Source: Ascaphus truei
Lineage: Eukaryota > Chordata > Amphibia > Anura > Ascaphidae
DNA: 64,000 bases
Reading direction: 5' to 3'
Assembly: GCA_036426205.1 (NCBI GenBank)
Contig: CM071571.1
Coordinates: 114,375,306-114,439,305, forward strand
The position numbers and the translations under genes are program-made. Positions within the stretch are counted from its first letter, which is position 1. Each line of letters opens with the position of its first letter. Positions 55,262 to 64,000 of the stretch are shown here, piece by piece. The notes beneath the pieces were generated by a model. It did not search any database and was not told the origin of the DNA. It saw nothing but the letters and a program-made list of their open reading frames with translations.

Positions 55262-58200
55262 TGTAGGTCTTTAACCAAATTTGGCGCTCCATATACATTT
55301 GCAATAACAATGATATAATCAAAACAATACAATATGATAATGGTGATACTTAGACAAACACAATGGTTGATTTGCAGCTGTTACCTGGTGGTAATGATTT
55401 CTTTCTCATCCCCTCATAGAAGTGGCAAGTGCAATCAGGAGCGCATACCATGTGGGAACACATAAAAAAAAAAAGCTTTTGGTGCAATATTGTGCAGAAA
55501 GTGTGAAGTAAAGTTTGCTAGCACAGAATGTGTACACCGAATACTCACAAACGTGAGGTAGGATAAGGCACATAAAGGTATCTTTACGACTGGTGTCATC
55601 TGTGTGGTATGGTGTTGCCAGATAGTGTGGTTCCCCAGCTGACCTTAGGATAGGAAAACACTGGACATAGCGTAGACCGTAAAACAATTAATAAAAGAAG
55701 TAGTTAAATCAATCTACTCACTATTGCAAATTAAAACAGCATTTTGGATCTCAATGATCTCTCGCAGATAGCGCTCGATGCGGCCCCCGGATGGGGCCTC
55801 TCTCTCTGGTCTCCCTCCTTCTCTGCTCTGCGTGGCACGCGTGCTGTCAGCAACCGGAAGTGACGTCATCGGCATCCAAAGGTTCCGGTGGGTAGAGACA
55901 GCGTCACTCTACGCGTTTCACCTTTCTTGGCGTCCTCAGGAGTGACGTTGTGAGAGGTATAACTCTGATATATACACCCTCCTATTAGTAGTTAATTGAT
56001 TTACTTGGGAGATGCTAGTAGCCAATTATCTCTAGTATTACCAATGCCTAGAATAGCTTTCTCTGGTGTATAGCCAGGGTAATTGGCCACCAATCTTCAG
56101 GGCGTCAGTAAGACTTAAAACCACTGAATGCCTGTCCATTGATTTTGGTATTGGACATTAATTCCTTCAGACAGTGATTGCCCAACGGCACCCGCTCATG
56201 TCAGACCTGTTTGAGGTGCTACTTGCTATAAATAGAGCCAATTTATTAAACACCAGAGTATGTAAGGGATAGCCAGATCACTTATAATGCATAGGCATTT
56301 ACTACATCTGTCTCCAAATACTCCTAACAACATTCTGATTATCCTACTGATACAAATCTAATGTTACAAAATACATGATATCTATATTGTAGCCTATGCT
56401 GGCATCATAATGAGGGGTTAAATTTTGCCACATGTAATGGGCAATCCATAGGCAGATGCACAATTTAACTATTCCTCTGTTCATACATGGCAGAGTTCAA
56501 AAAGTGTAAAATATACAGAACTAATCTATAGGTGATGCTTATGTCTAACTAATAGAATTAATAAAATACAGTATAAACCATGTGATCTGTAGTGATCTCA
56601 TGATCTAACTAAATAGAACTTAATAAATACAGTATAAAATGTCCTGGGGTAATAGAAACGAAAAGTTATTGCCAGAACATAAGAAATGAAAAAACTTATA
56701 AAAAATCTATAAGTCTTATAGAATATATAATAAACTTATAAAAAAGGTTAATGTCAAATTCTAAGTTAGGCCCGAGGGGACATAGTATTGAGTTCAACAT
56801 CCAGAATGGATTCTCTCTTTAAAAGAGCTGAATGTCTGTTGCCACCCCTCCAATGTGGATAACCTGTTCTAATGTCCTAAAAGTTAACCCTATTGGGTCC
56901 GATTATGCATTAACAAGAAATGATATGGGAAACAACTATGAGTAGTGAGTTTTTTTTTCCTAATGTTTCCAATATGTTCTAGTATGGGCGTGTCTTCAAA
57001 GACGAATCGTTTTTTCCAATGTATTGAAGTCCGCAACTGCACCAATGTAGATATATTACAAAATGTTGATCTACAATTGAAATGCTGTTTTATATTATTA
57101 CATTTTCTTAGTAGCATAAGACTTAAACTGTTGTTAACTTAGAACTAAAATTACAGCTGTACACATTTTACAGCCGTAAAAACCTTGTGGTCGGATTCAG
57201 CCAGCCAGAATGATTAGCACATGTTATTTTTTCCTGAGGGCGCTAGGCCAAATGTTTTTAAATGTTTGGGGCTTTCCTGTAATCATTTTCACTTTGTCCG
57301 TGAGATGTTTCCCAATGTTTTGGATCATTTTTTAGTATGGACCAATGTTGAATTGATAAGTTATTGACTTTAAATGCGTCCTTCGTTGGTATGTGTGATA
57401 AATGGCACGTGAATGCTCGTACAGGGGTGATCTTTTGGTTTGGGTACAACATGGATTCTCTTGGTTATTGGCAGTTCTTTCTAAAGCACTGTGGATGACA
57501 TCCTCTCTATATTTCCCCTTTCCTCTGAACTTCCTCGACAGGAACCGCCGATTGTTCCTGAATACCATTGTTATCATAACAGTTTGCGCTTCATCGTCTA
57601 TATTGTCCATATGGGATGTTGGTAATCCATCTATTTAGATGGCAGCTTGACCGTAAATATAGTTGTTTGAGTCACATCTTAAAATATTTTTTGTTTTGAT
57701 GGTGTTGTTTTCTAGATAGATGGTGAGGTCGAGGAAGTTCACCGAGGAGACACTAGTAAATGAGGTTAAATTTTTAGATTAAAATCGTTATTCTCTAGAT
57801 TTTTGAGGAATGTGTCTAGTCTCTCCCTGTGGACCCTTCCCACTATAGAATTCCAATCTATTAATCTGCACCAATGTACGCAAATTAGCACCCCAGACCT
57901 GCCCATGACCAGATGTATTGATCTTCCCACATGGCCATGAGGAGGTTCGCGTAGCTGGGCACAAATTTGGTCCCCATGGCGGTTCCACATAATTGGAGGA
58001 AAATATTCATCGCAGACCAGAAGAATTCCTACTGAGGACAATTCAATGCATTTAATTAAAAATTCTATTTGAATAGTGGGAATATTTCCCTCTTTTTTTC
58101 CAAAACAGCTTGCGGCTCTGCACCCATCTCCATGTCTAATGGATGTGTACAGAGCCGTCACGTCTGTATGTGACCAATATGAAGTTCTTTTCCCATTGGA

Positions 58201-58315
58201 ATCCCTCAGCAGTAGGATCACATCAATGGTATCTTTCAAATAAGATTTTTGTGTTTTTTACAATCTCTTGTTAGATAGTGATCTATGTATTCTTCCGACA
58301 AGTTTGGCTGTTAGG
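55262..58315 (-). mobile_element. Noisy copy of PLE C
   Basis: Counterpart of about 41226-44292. RT motifs survive in pieces (VTALYTSIRHGDG near 58150; PPWGPNLCPATRTSSWP is an out-of-frame reading of motif B). Unlike the first copy it ends at about 58315, where inverted PLE sequence begins. Confidence 0.85.
55902..55947 (-). ncRNA. Hammerhead motif in the noisy PLE C copy
   Basis: Base-for-base the same as 41889-41934, including the 8-bp stem I. Confidence 0.7.
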
Positions 58316-58316
58316 T

Positions 58317-58690
58317 ATCCATTTAGTTAGATCATGAGATCACTACAGATCACTATGTTTTATACTGTATTTTATTAATTTCTATTTAGTTAGATCATAA
58401 GATCACTATAGATTAGTTTTAACACTTTTTGAACTCTGCATATGTATGATACAGAGGAATAGTAAATTGTATGCATCTGCCTATGGATTGCCCATTACAT
58501 GTGGCAATTTATTACCCTCATTATGATGCCAGCATAGGCTAACAATATATATCATCCTGCTATTTTGTACATTAGATTTTGTATCAGTAGGATAAATCAG
58601 ACTATTTGGTTAGGATGTATTTGGAGATCAGATGTATGTAAATGCCTATGCATTTATAAGTGATCTGGCTATCCCTTACATACTCTGGTG
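58317..58690 (+). repeat. Inverted PLE pseudo-LTR fragment
   Basis: Reverse complement of about 42235-42610 (and 56250-56620), with a few differences; begins ATTTAGTTAGATCATGAG. It lies head to head with the noisy PLE copy, the kind of inverted end expected for PLE insertions. Confidence 0.85.
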
Positions 58691-58818
58691 TTCACTGCAC
58701 ACACTGCACACACACTGCTCACTGCACACACACTGCTCATTGCTCACACTGCACACACTGACACACTGCTCATTGCTCACACTGCACACACTGCACACTG
58801 CTCATTGCTCACACTGAA
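58691..58818. repeat. CACTGCACA/CTGCTCATTG minisatellite
   Basis: About 128 bp of irregular 10- to 22-bp units built from CACACTGCACACACTG and CACTGCTCATTGCTCA. Its His/Thr/Leu translation is not a gene. Confidence 0.9.
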
Positions 58819-59889
58819 TTATACATATCCACATGCATTAGTACTTATCAACAAAGTTATTATTACAAAAGTTCCAATTTGTTACAAAAAGTCATATCAA
58901 GGGAATATACATCTAGAGACATTATCGTCAGTATTCATTCAGTATTTATTCATAATCACAAATCAGAAAAATGGCTACCGCTCACCTAAAGTGTCCTATT
59001 TAACATATGTGCTGGTAATCAAAAGATAGGGTGCATACAGGAGGGGTATGTACTAGAAAACGGTGAAAGGTCACAGCAGTGGCCTAAAAGATTCCTATTT
59101 GCACTCGCTAAACCAGAAATGCTAGGCTGGGAAAGATTCAATCCTTGGAGTAACCTCCATAGCCATACATAAACAATATTAAAATCACATTTATTTAACA
59201 TATATACAAGAAATCTTAATTATTAAAACGCCACTATGTGGCTCCAGGGGGGCACAGAGAGAAGGGTGAGTCGTCAGTGAGTGCTTATAAACTCATCTGG
59301 ACAATGAGAAACTCCAATTGAATTCAGGGCAATGTACACATAATATATACTCCTTCTTGAGCTCTCTACAACAGTTCACTGTATGCTAACAGTTCTGCGA
59401 GTACCCTATATACTGTAAATGGAAGTCCACAAGGGTAGAGATTGCTGCTGTATTGGTTATCCCCTATGGGGCTATATAGTACTTGTATCGCGTCACCCTA
59501 TATAATATGCAAATAACAAAGTATATGCACCCCCAGTTCTGACACTTTGTAGTCATGTATCAGGTGTATGGGGTACCGTAATAGTAGTAGTATGTTATTG
59601 CAAGTAGGCTGACTTGGGGCGTGCCGTCCGGTTTCAAAGTTACCAGTCAGGGCGTCACTATCATTGACATGGCGCCGCCACTACTTTAAACAAGTGCGTC
59701 GCTGTGCCTGGGGGTAGGTGCAGCCATTTGTGGCTATCAATACCAATGCGCCAATGGTCTACCACAGTATTAGGCTTTTTCTTGTCAGTATACAACCTGA
59801 TGGTCTCTCAGAGCTGTGTGCTCGCTCTCGATCTCTCTGTGCTTTCGGATGACGTCACCGGAAGTGCGTCATCACGTACCGACGTACGT
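58819..59889 (-). mobile_element. Pseudo-LTR region of PLE D
   Basis: Non-coding part of a minus-strand PLE. Sequence at about 58865-58903 (TCCAATTTGTTACAAAAAGT) is the inverse of about 60455-60500, so PLE D has inverted ends too. The left border lies next to the minisatellite. Confidence 0.65.
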
Positions 59890-59915
59890 TTCACGCTCGT
59901 GGGCGCTTCGTCAGG
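59880..59915 (-). ncRNA. Partial hammerhead motif in PLE D
   Basis: CUGACGA (59908-59914), GCGC/GCGU stem II around CCACGA, then GAA and ACGU-A. The 5' strand of stem I is missing because RT sequence is joined directly in front of the core. Confidence 0.45.
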
Positions 59916-60356
59916 GCAATGGGAGTATAGGGAGACCACATCCATGGTCACCCATAGAAAGTCTTGTTGCCAAGATATCTCTTCCAATTGAGTTAGTAAG
60001 TCCCCTGAGTCCAGAATGAAAGAAGGTAAGGCCCTAACAAACGGCTGCAAATAAGAATTGACATAACGAGATAAACCATCTCCCAAAGATCCAATACTAG
60101 AGACAATTGGCCGACCAGGAGGGTCAACCAATGTCTTGTGGATCTTTGGGAGATGGTGAAAAATGGGTATAACTGGATGAGGATTAACCAAAAAACCTAC
60201 TTCATCCTTATTCAGAATGTGTGTTGCTGTCCCCAAGTCAATAACATCCATTAACTCTTTTAGGAATCTTTCAGTTGGGTCCCGAGGTAGTTCAGAGTAG
60301 GAGGACACATCCCCAAGTTGGCGGAGCATGATTTGGGGATGACGGCTGTACGCCAT
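59890..60356 (-). pseudogene. PLE RT N-terminal part (PLE D)
   Basis: Reads IFHHLPKIHKTLVDPPGRPIV, SSIGSLGDGLSRYVNSYLQP and LWVTMDVVSLYS (motif A). This is the N-terminal half of the PLE RT core and extends further upstream than PLE C. The frame then passes straight into pseudo-LTR sequence (PDEAP...), so motifs B, C and the endonuclease are gone. Start codon uncertain; the first 30 codons before LGDVSS may be real RT N-terminus. Confidence 0.85.
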
Positions 60357-60545
60357 TTTATAGAATGTCCTGGAAGCTCAATACTTATGACCACATTTAT
60401 CATGGAATCTATTCTTTTGTCTCTAGAAGGCTATTTTGAATATGTTTCTTCTGTATATTCCCTTGATATGACTTTTTGTAACAAATTGGAAGTCGAAGGT
60501 TGTAACCCCCGTTTTTATGGAACCTAAATAAAGATTTTTTGCCAG
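60357..60545 (+). repeat. Inverted end of PLE D
   Basis: About 60455-60500 mirrors 58865-58903; the segment ends AATAAAGATTTTTT before the chromovirus-related duplicate. Non-coding. Confidence 0.65.
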
Positions 60546-60549
60546 ACCT

Positions 60550-60979
60550 GCTCCTCATCCCCTTCTTGGCTGTGCGCTGCACACATACCATTTAAGATTG
60601 TGTAAGGCTGCGGCCACGCTGCCGCTGAGCGCGCTCATGCTTGAGAGCGGTGACGTCACTAACTCTCCAAGCATAAGCGATAGGGTGCCCTGCAAATTTT
60701 TTAGAGCAGGAGCGGGGGGCGTGATTATTACGGGAGGGGCGTGGCTATTACAGGAGGGGCGTGGCATTGGCTGTATAGGGGCTGTCTGTGTCTCTGTGTC
60801 TCTGTGTCTGTCTCCGTTTTCTCTCTCCCCATTCCCCCCACATTGCTCTCTCTCTCCCCCCCTCCCATTGCTCTCTCACTCCCCCCTCCCCCCCCATTGC
60901 TCTCTCTGGCCACCATTGCTCTCTCGCGCCCCCCCCCCCTCCTCATCCCCTTCTTGGCTGTGCGCTGCACACATACCAT
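60550..60979. mobile_element. 344-bp insertion between 43-bp direct repeats
   Basis: CTCCTCATCCCCTTCTTGGC and the next 23 bp occur at 60550-60592 and 60937-60979. Between them: AAGGCTGCGGCCACGCTG, a CGCGCTCATGC block with TGACGTCA, two GGAGGGGCGTGGC units, then long (TC)n/C-rich tracts with CCCATTGCTCTCTC units. It sits at the point where chromovirus G3 is truncated. Class unknown. Confidence 0.6.
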
Positions 60980-60984
60980 TTTGG

Positions 60985-61680
60985 ACTATCCTCTGCAAGA
61001 ACTGCCGTGACAGGGCATCATCTGCCTTCAGGTTTTTGGAGCCTGGAATGAAGGAGATTAAATAATTGAACCGGGAGAAGAATAGCACCCAGCGGGCTTG
61101 TCGGACACTCAATCGACGTACCCCTTCATAGTAGAGCAGGTTTTTATGGTCCGTGAGAATGGTTATGGGGTTTCCGTACCTTCTAAGAGGTGTTTCCATA
61201 ATTATAATGCCAACTTGATTGCCAAAAGTTCCCGGTTCCCGACATCATAATTCCGTTCTGCGGAACAAATTTTTTTTGAAAAGAGGGCACATGGGTGTAA
61301 TCTGGCTAAAGGCGATCTCCTTTGGGACAAAATGGCGTCGGCCCCGACGTCTGAGGCATCCACTTCCAGGGTAAATAGGAGTTTAGGATCTGGGTGGATG
61401 AGGATAGGGGCGGACACGAAAGCCTTCTTGAGAAGATTGAATGCTTGAATGGCGGTTCCGGACCACGATGAGGGATCTGCACCTTTTTGGTTAGAGCTGT
61501 TATGGGTGATACGGTGGTGGAAAAATTGCGAATGAAGCGACGGTAGTAGTTTGCGAAACCTAGAAAGCGTTGCACGGTTTTAAGGGTGGTCAGCCGAGGC
61601 CAGACCAGAATAGCTTTCAGTTTCGCTGGATCCTTAGTGAACCCGGAGTCAGAGATAATGTATCCCAGGAACACCACGGA
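60985..61680 (-). pseudogene. RT connection and RNase H of chromovirus G3
   Basis: [46 protein letters not shown] (first RNase H Asp), [26 protein letters not shown] and [17 protein letters not shown], in that order with frame changes near 61420 and 61200. Ends at SRQFLQ; integrase, chromodomain and 3' LTR are missing, cut off by the 60550-60979 insertion and PLE D. Confidence 0.88.
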
Positions 61681-62567
61681 CGTCAGATGGAATTAGCATT
61701 TCTCCAATTTCGCAAAGAGATGGTTCTCCCGGAGGCGTAACAGTACCTGCTGAACGTGTTTAACGTGCTCTTGAAAAGATTAGGATGTCGTCTAAGTAAA
61801 CGATGAGAAATTTGTTAAGAATGTCCAGGAAAATTTCATTGATGAAGTCCTGAAAAACGGCTGGCGCATTGCACAGGCCAAACGGCATGACCAGGTATTC
61901 GTAATGGCCGTCATGGGCATATCCTCACCAAATTGTATGCGCCCCGTAAGTCCAATTTAGAAAAAATGGTTGCTCCTTGAAGGCGGTCGAAGAGCTCAGA
62001 AATCAAAGGCAGCGGGTAGCGGTTTTTACGCGTGATCTTGTTCAAGCCCCGATAGTCGATACATGGCCGAAGAGACCCATCCTTCTTCTTTACAAAAAAG
62101 AAGCCCGCTCCGACTGGGGAAGAAGATTTTTGGTTGAAACCCCTCTCCAAATTCTCTGCAATGTAACTGTTCATGGCCTTAGTCTCTGGAAGAGAAAGTG
62201 GATAAGATCGTCCCCTGAGAAGGTTTGCCCTGGGCAGCAGGTCAATAGGACAGTCAAAAAGCTGGTGCGGAGGTAGGACCTTGGATTGTCTCTTGTCGAA
62301 AACATCGCGGCATTTAAGATACATTATGGGCAAGGAGTTGACCTCCTCTGGCATGGTACGCAAACCTCCTACCCTCTGGGGCAGCCTGGTACAGGTCTTG
62401 GCACATTGAGCACTCCACTGGATAGGTTCCCGGTTAGTCCATTCGAGGTGAGGGTTATGGAGTTGGAGCCAGGGGAGGCCCAAGATAAGCTTGACTGAAG
62501 GAGTGTGAATCACATCGAGGGTAATGGTCTCCGTATGAACCCCGGTGGACTGCAGTTGAAGAGGCAC
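61681..62567 (-). pseudogene. RT of chromovirus G3
   Basis: [51 protein letters not shown] and [15 protein letters not shown] (motif A), then in another frame [17 protein letters not shown] (motif B) and YLDDILIF (motif C; codons at 61787-61798). A frameshift near 61911 and a stop after the YLDD segment inactivate it. Organisation and wording match element G1, so both belong to the same chromovirus lineage. Confidence 0.9.
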
Positions 62568-62870
62568 TGTCTGCAGCGTGATGAAGGCTGGCTGTAGTGG
62601 TCGACCATCAATGGCCTACCAGGCCGACTGGAATCCTCTTGCAGGTAAGAGGAATATTATTCCATTCTGTGAAGGCTTGATCAATGAAGTGCCTGCGGAG
62701 CCGGAGTCCACGAATGCCAGTGCTTGAGTATGAAACCCCTCTCCAGACAGCGTCACTGGCAGCAGGATCCTGGTGGGAAAGGCATCCTTGATGATGGGGG
62801 AGAGGGTCAGTGTTCCCAATGAGATTCCCCGGGATCTCATTGGGATTTGGCGTTTCCCGGCTTGTGGGGA
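62480..62870 (-). pseudogene. Aspartic protease of chromovirus G3
   Basis: FVDSGSAGTSLI carries the catalytic Asp; the fold closes with [14 protein letters not shown], which leads into RT. A frame change near 62610 splits it. Homologous to 891-1168 of G1. Confidence 0.82.
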
Positions 62871-63787
62871 CACTGGAGCACCAAGTGACCGGAATTACCG
62901 CAGTACATACAGAGGCCTTCACTGTGCCGGCGTTGTTTCTCAGCAGAGGACAGCTTGTTCCCTCCTAATTGCATTGGTTCAGGGGCGTCCAAGGAAGGAG
63001 GTGCTGGGAAAACGAATGGTGGAACGGGAGACCTTGAAACCCGTAGACGGTGATGAGAATGCTCAGTCTTCCGCTTCTGCAGACGCTGGTCCACCCGGAT
63101 ACATAGGGTGATCAGATCCTCTAGGTCTGTAGGTCATTCCTGCACCGCAAGCTCATCCTTTACGGCCTCCGACAGGGCCTGCCAAAATGCCGCAGATAGT
63201 GCTTCGCTGTTCCACCCCGTCTCAGCTGCAATGGTGCAGAACTCCACAGCGTACCTGGCGACTGGACGATCTGATTGGGTTATGTGGAAGAGGGAGGAAG
63301 CTGCCGTTAACTGTCGTCCAGGCGTGTCAAAGACCTTTCGGAGCTCTCGGGCGAAGAGGTCGATGTCCTGTGTGATGGGAGACTGTTGTTCCCAAATGGG
63401 GGAGGCCCAGGCCAGCGCCTCGTCGGTGAGAAGAGCCACGATATAAGCGACTGTGGACCTTGAGGAGACAAAACGAGAGGGTGAGAGTTAGAATTGAATA
63501 AAACACTGATTTAGGAAGCACCTACATCCTTGGGGGTCCCCAGCGTAGCGGTTGGGGGTCGGAATTCAGGGTTCCATTGTAGACAGAGGGGATGTGAAGA
63601 CAGCTGCAGAGGGAGCTGAGGTCGTTGGCGAAGGTGCTGGGGTGGAAGCCCAGGCTTGAACGGTAAGGGAATGAAGGCTCTGCTGAAGCAAATCCATCCG
63701 CTTATCCTTTTGCTCCAGATAAGTTTCAAGCCTGGCGAAGAGATTAGTGTACGAGGTCAAAGTACGCTCCACCTCAGCGGGGTCCAT
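62850..63787 (-). pseudogene. Gag of chromovirus G3
   Basis: Starts at 63787 (MDPAEVERTLTSYTNLFARL), an N-terminal coiled coil (LETYLEQKDKRMDLLQQSL), then a Pro/Ser/Thr/Ala-rich linker. The capsid part follows in another frame (63439-63134: DEALAWASPIWEQQSP, FCTIAAETGWNSEAL, LSEAVKDELA), and a CCHC knuckle ends it (CMYCGNSGHLVLQC, about 62880-62925). At least two frameshifts. The start codon is 20 nt after the LTR end, giving a very short leader. Confidence 0.85.
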
Positions 63788-63799
63788 GTTTGTTGGGCT

Positions 63800-63807
63800 G
63801 AGCATAA
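63800..63807 (-). other. Putative self-priming primer-binding site of G3
   Basis: TTATGCTC directly follows the 5' LTR. It is not the TGG start of a tRNA-type site but is the exact complement of GAGCATAA, the predicted RNA 5' end in the related solo LTR S1. Confidence 0.5.
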
Positions 63808-64000
63808 TGTCAGGTAGTGCTCACCCCAAACGAGGCGGGACCACGGTGCTGAGGTGGGAAAGGATATAACGCCACCCACAGCCACGAGGGCACGTCTTGA
63901 GAGTAGAATGGTCTGGGTGTCTGGGCCGGGGCAGGAGAGGTACGGATAGTAGTGGGTACTGTTAGCCAAGTCCGGGGTTAGAGAGAGAGACATAGTCGTA
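63808..64000 (-). mobile_element. 5' LTR of chromovirus G3 (partial, at window edge)
   Basis: The last 190 bp of the LTR, ending CTACCTGACA next to the internal region. Similar to the end of S1. The rest lies beyond the window. Confidence 0.75.

Larger units (their letters stand above)
44690..58315. other. Error-rich repeat of 31.14-44.29 kb (probable assembly artefact)
   Basis: Same order and orientation as 31140-44292: G2 integrase/protease/gag, 5' LTR, Harbinger copy C, spacer, S1, S2, minisatellite, PLE C. Differences are mostly one- to few-base insertions and deletions, every few tens of bases, worst at 44.7-49 kb. All coding frames that are open in the first copy are shredded here. This is the error type of uncorrected single long reads, not of evolution. 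Features inside should not be counted as independent. Confidence 0.85.

Noticed and set aside
54458..55332. The same repeat-rich frames in the second copy
   Set aside because: Minisatellite in the error-rich duplicate; no coding evidence.
44690..58315. True segmental duplication
   Set aside because: Error type (dense indels, few substitutions) and identical insertion flanks fit uncorrected long-read sequence better; still needs read mapping to exclude.
60598..61065. 155-codon plus-strand frame with Ser/Pro/Leu-rich middle
   Set aside because: Driven by (TC)n/C-rich low complexity; the 3' part is antisense to chromovirus RNase H.

Overview
The window looks like intergenic DNA from a large, repeat-rich vertebrate genome, most likely an amphibian and probably a frog. 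That call is an inference from the element mix: Ty3 chromoviruses, a Gmr1-like Ty3 element, Penelope-like elements (PLEs) with hammerhead ribozymes, an L1/Tx1-like LINE, L2-type tails, a MIR-type CORE-SINE, PIF/Harbinger-type DNA transposons and other MITEs. I found no intact host gene, tRNA or rRNA gene. Nearly every protein-like stretch is a broken transposon ORF.

Layout: 1-6.8 kb is a decayed Ty3 chromovirus (+), interrupted at least four times, the last by an L2-tailed insertion inside its chromodomain. 6.8-8.5 kb is an L1-like ORF2 (-) split by a 220-bp MITE with a clear target-site duplication. 8.8-9.6 kb holds another MITE and a MIR-type SINE. 9.96-14.5 kb is a long Harbinger-like element carrying a 0.9-kb palindrome centred on hammerhead motifs. 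14.5-17.1 kb is a PLE. 17.2-21.8 kb is an unclassified LTR element with one long decayed gag-like frame and no visible pol. 23.03-36.28 kb is a nested stack: a 2.7-kb Harbinger-like element is split by a Gmr1-like Ty3 element (23036-33566; LTRs, 5-bp duplication, SCAN-like Gag, integrase upstream of RT). That element is split by an inverted PLE composite (24854-29991; 15-bp duplication), which is itself interrupted by a truncated Harbinger element encoding a transposase N-terminus. 36.3-44.3 kb holds two solo LTRs, a GACT-type minisatellite and a PLE with a good hammerhead.

From about 44.69 to 58.32 kb the sequence of about 31.14-44.29 kb is repeated in the same order and orientation, but with very frequent small indels. 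This looks like uncorrected long-read gap filling rather than a biological duplication. 58.3-60.5 kb has an inverted PLE fragment, a short repeat array and another truncated PLE. 60.99-64.0 kb is the 5' half of a second chromovirus (-), whose primer-binding region suggests self-priming.

The strongest biological points are the hammerhead-bearing PLE ends, the Gmr1/SCAN element, the four-level nest, the pol-less LTR element and the self-priming signature. The strongest technical point is the noisy duplicate, which should be removed before any copy-number or gene analysis.
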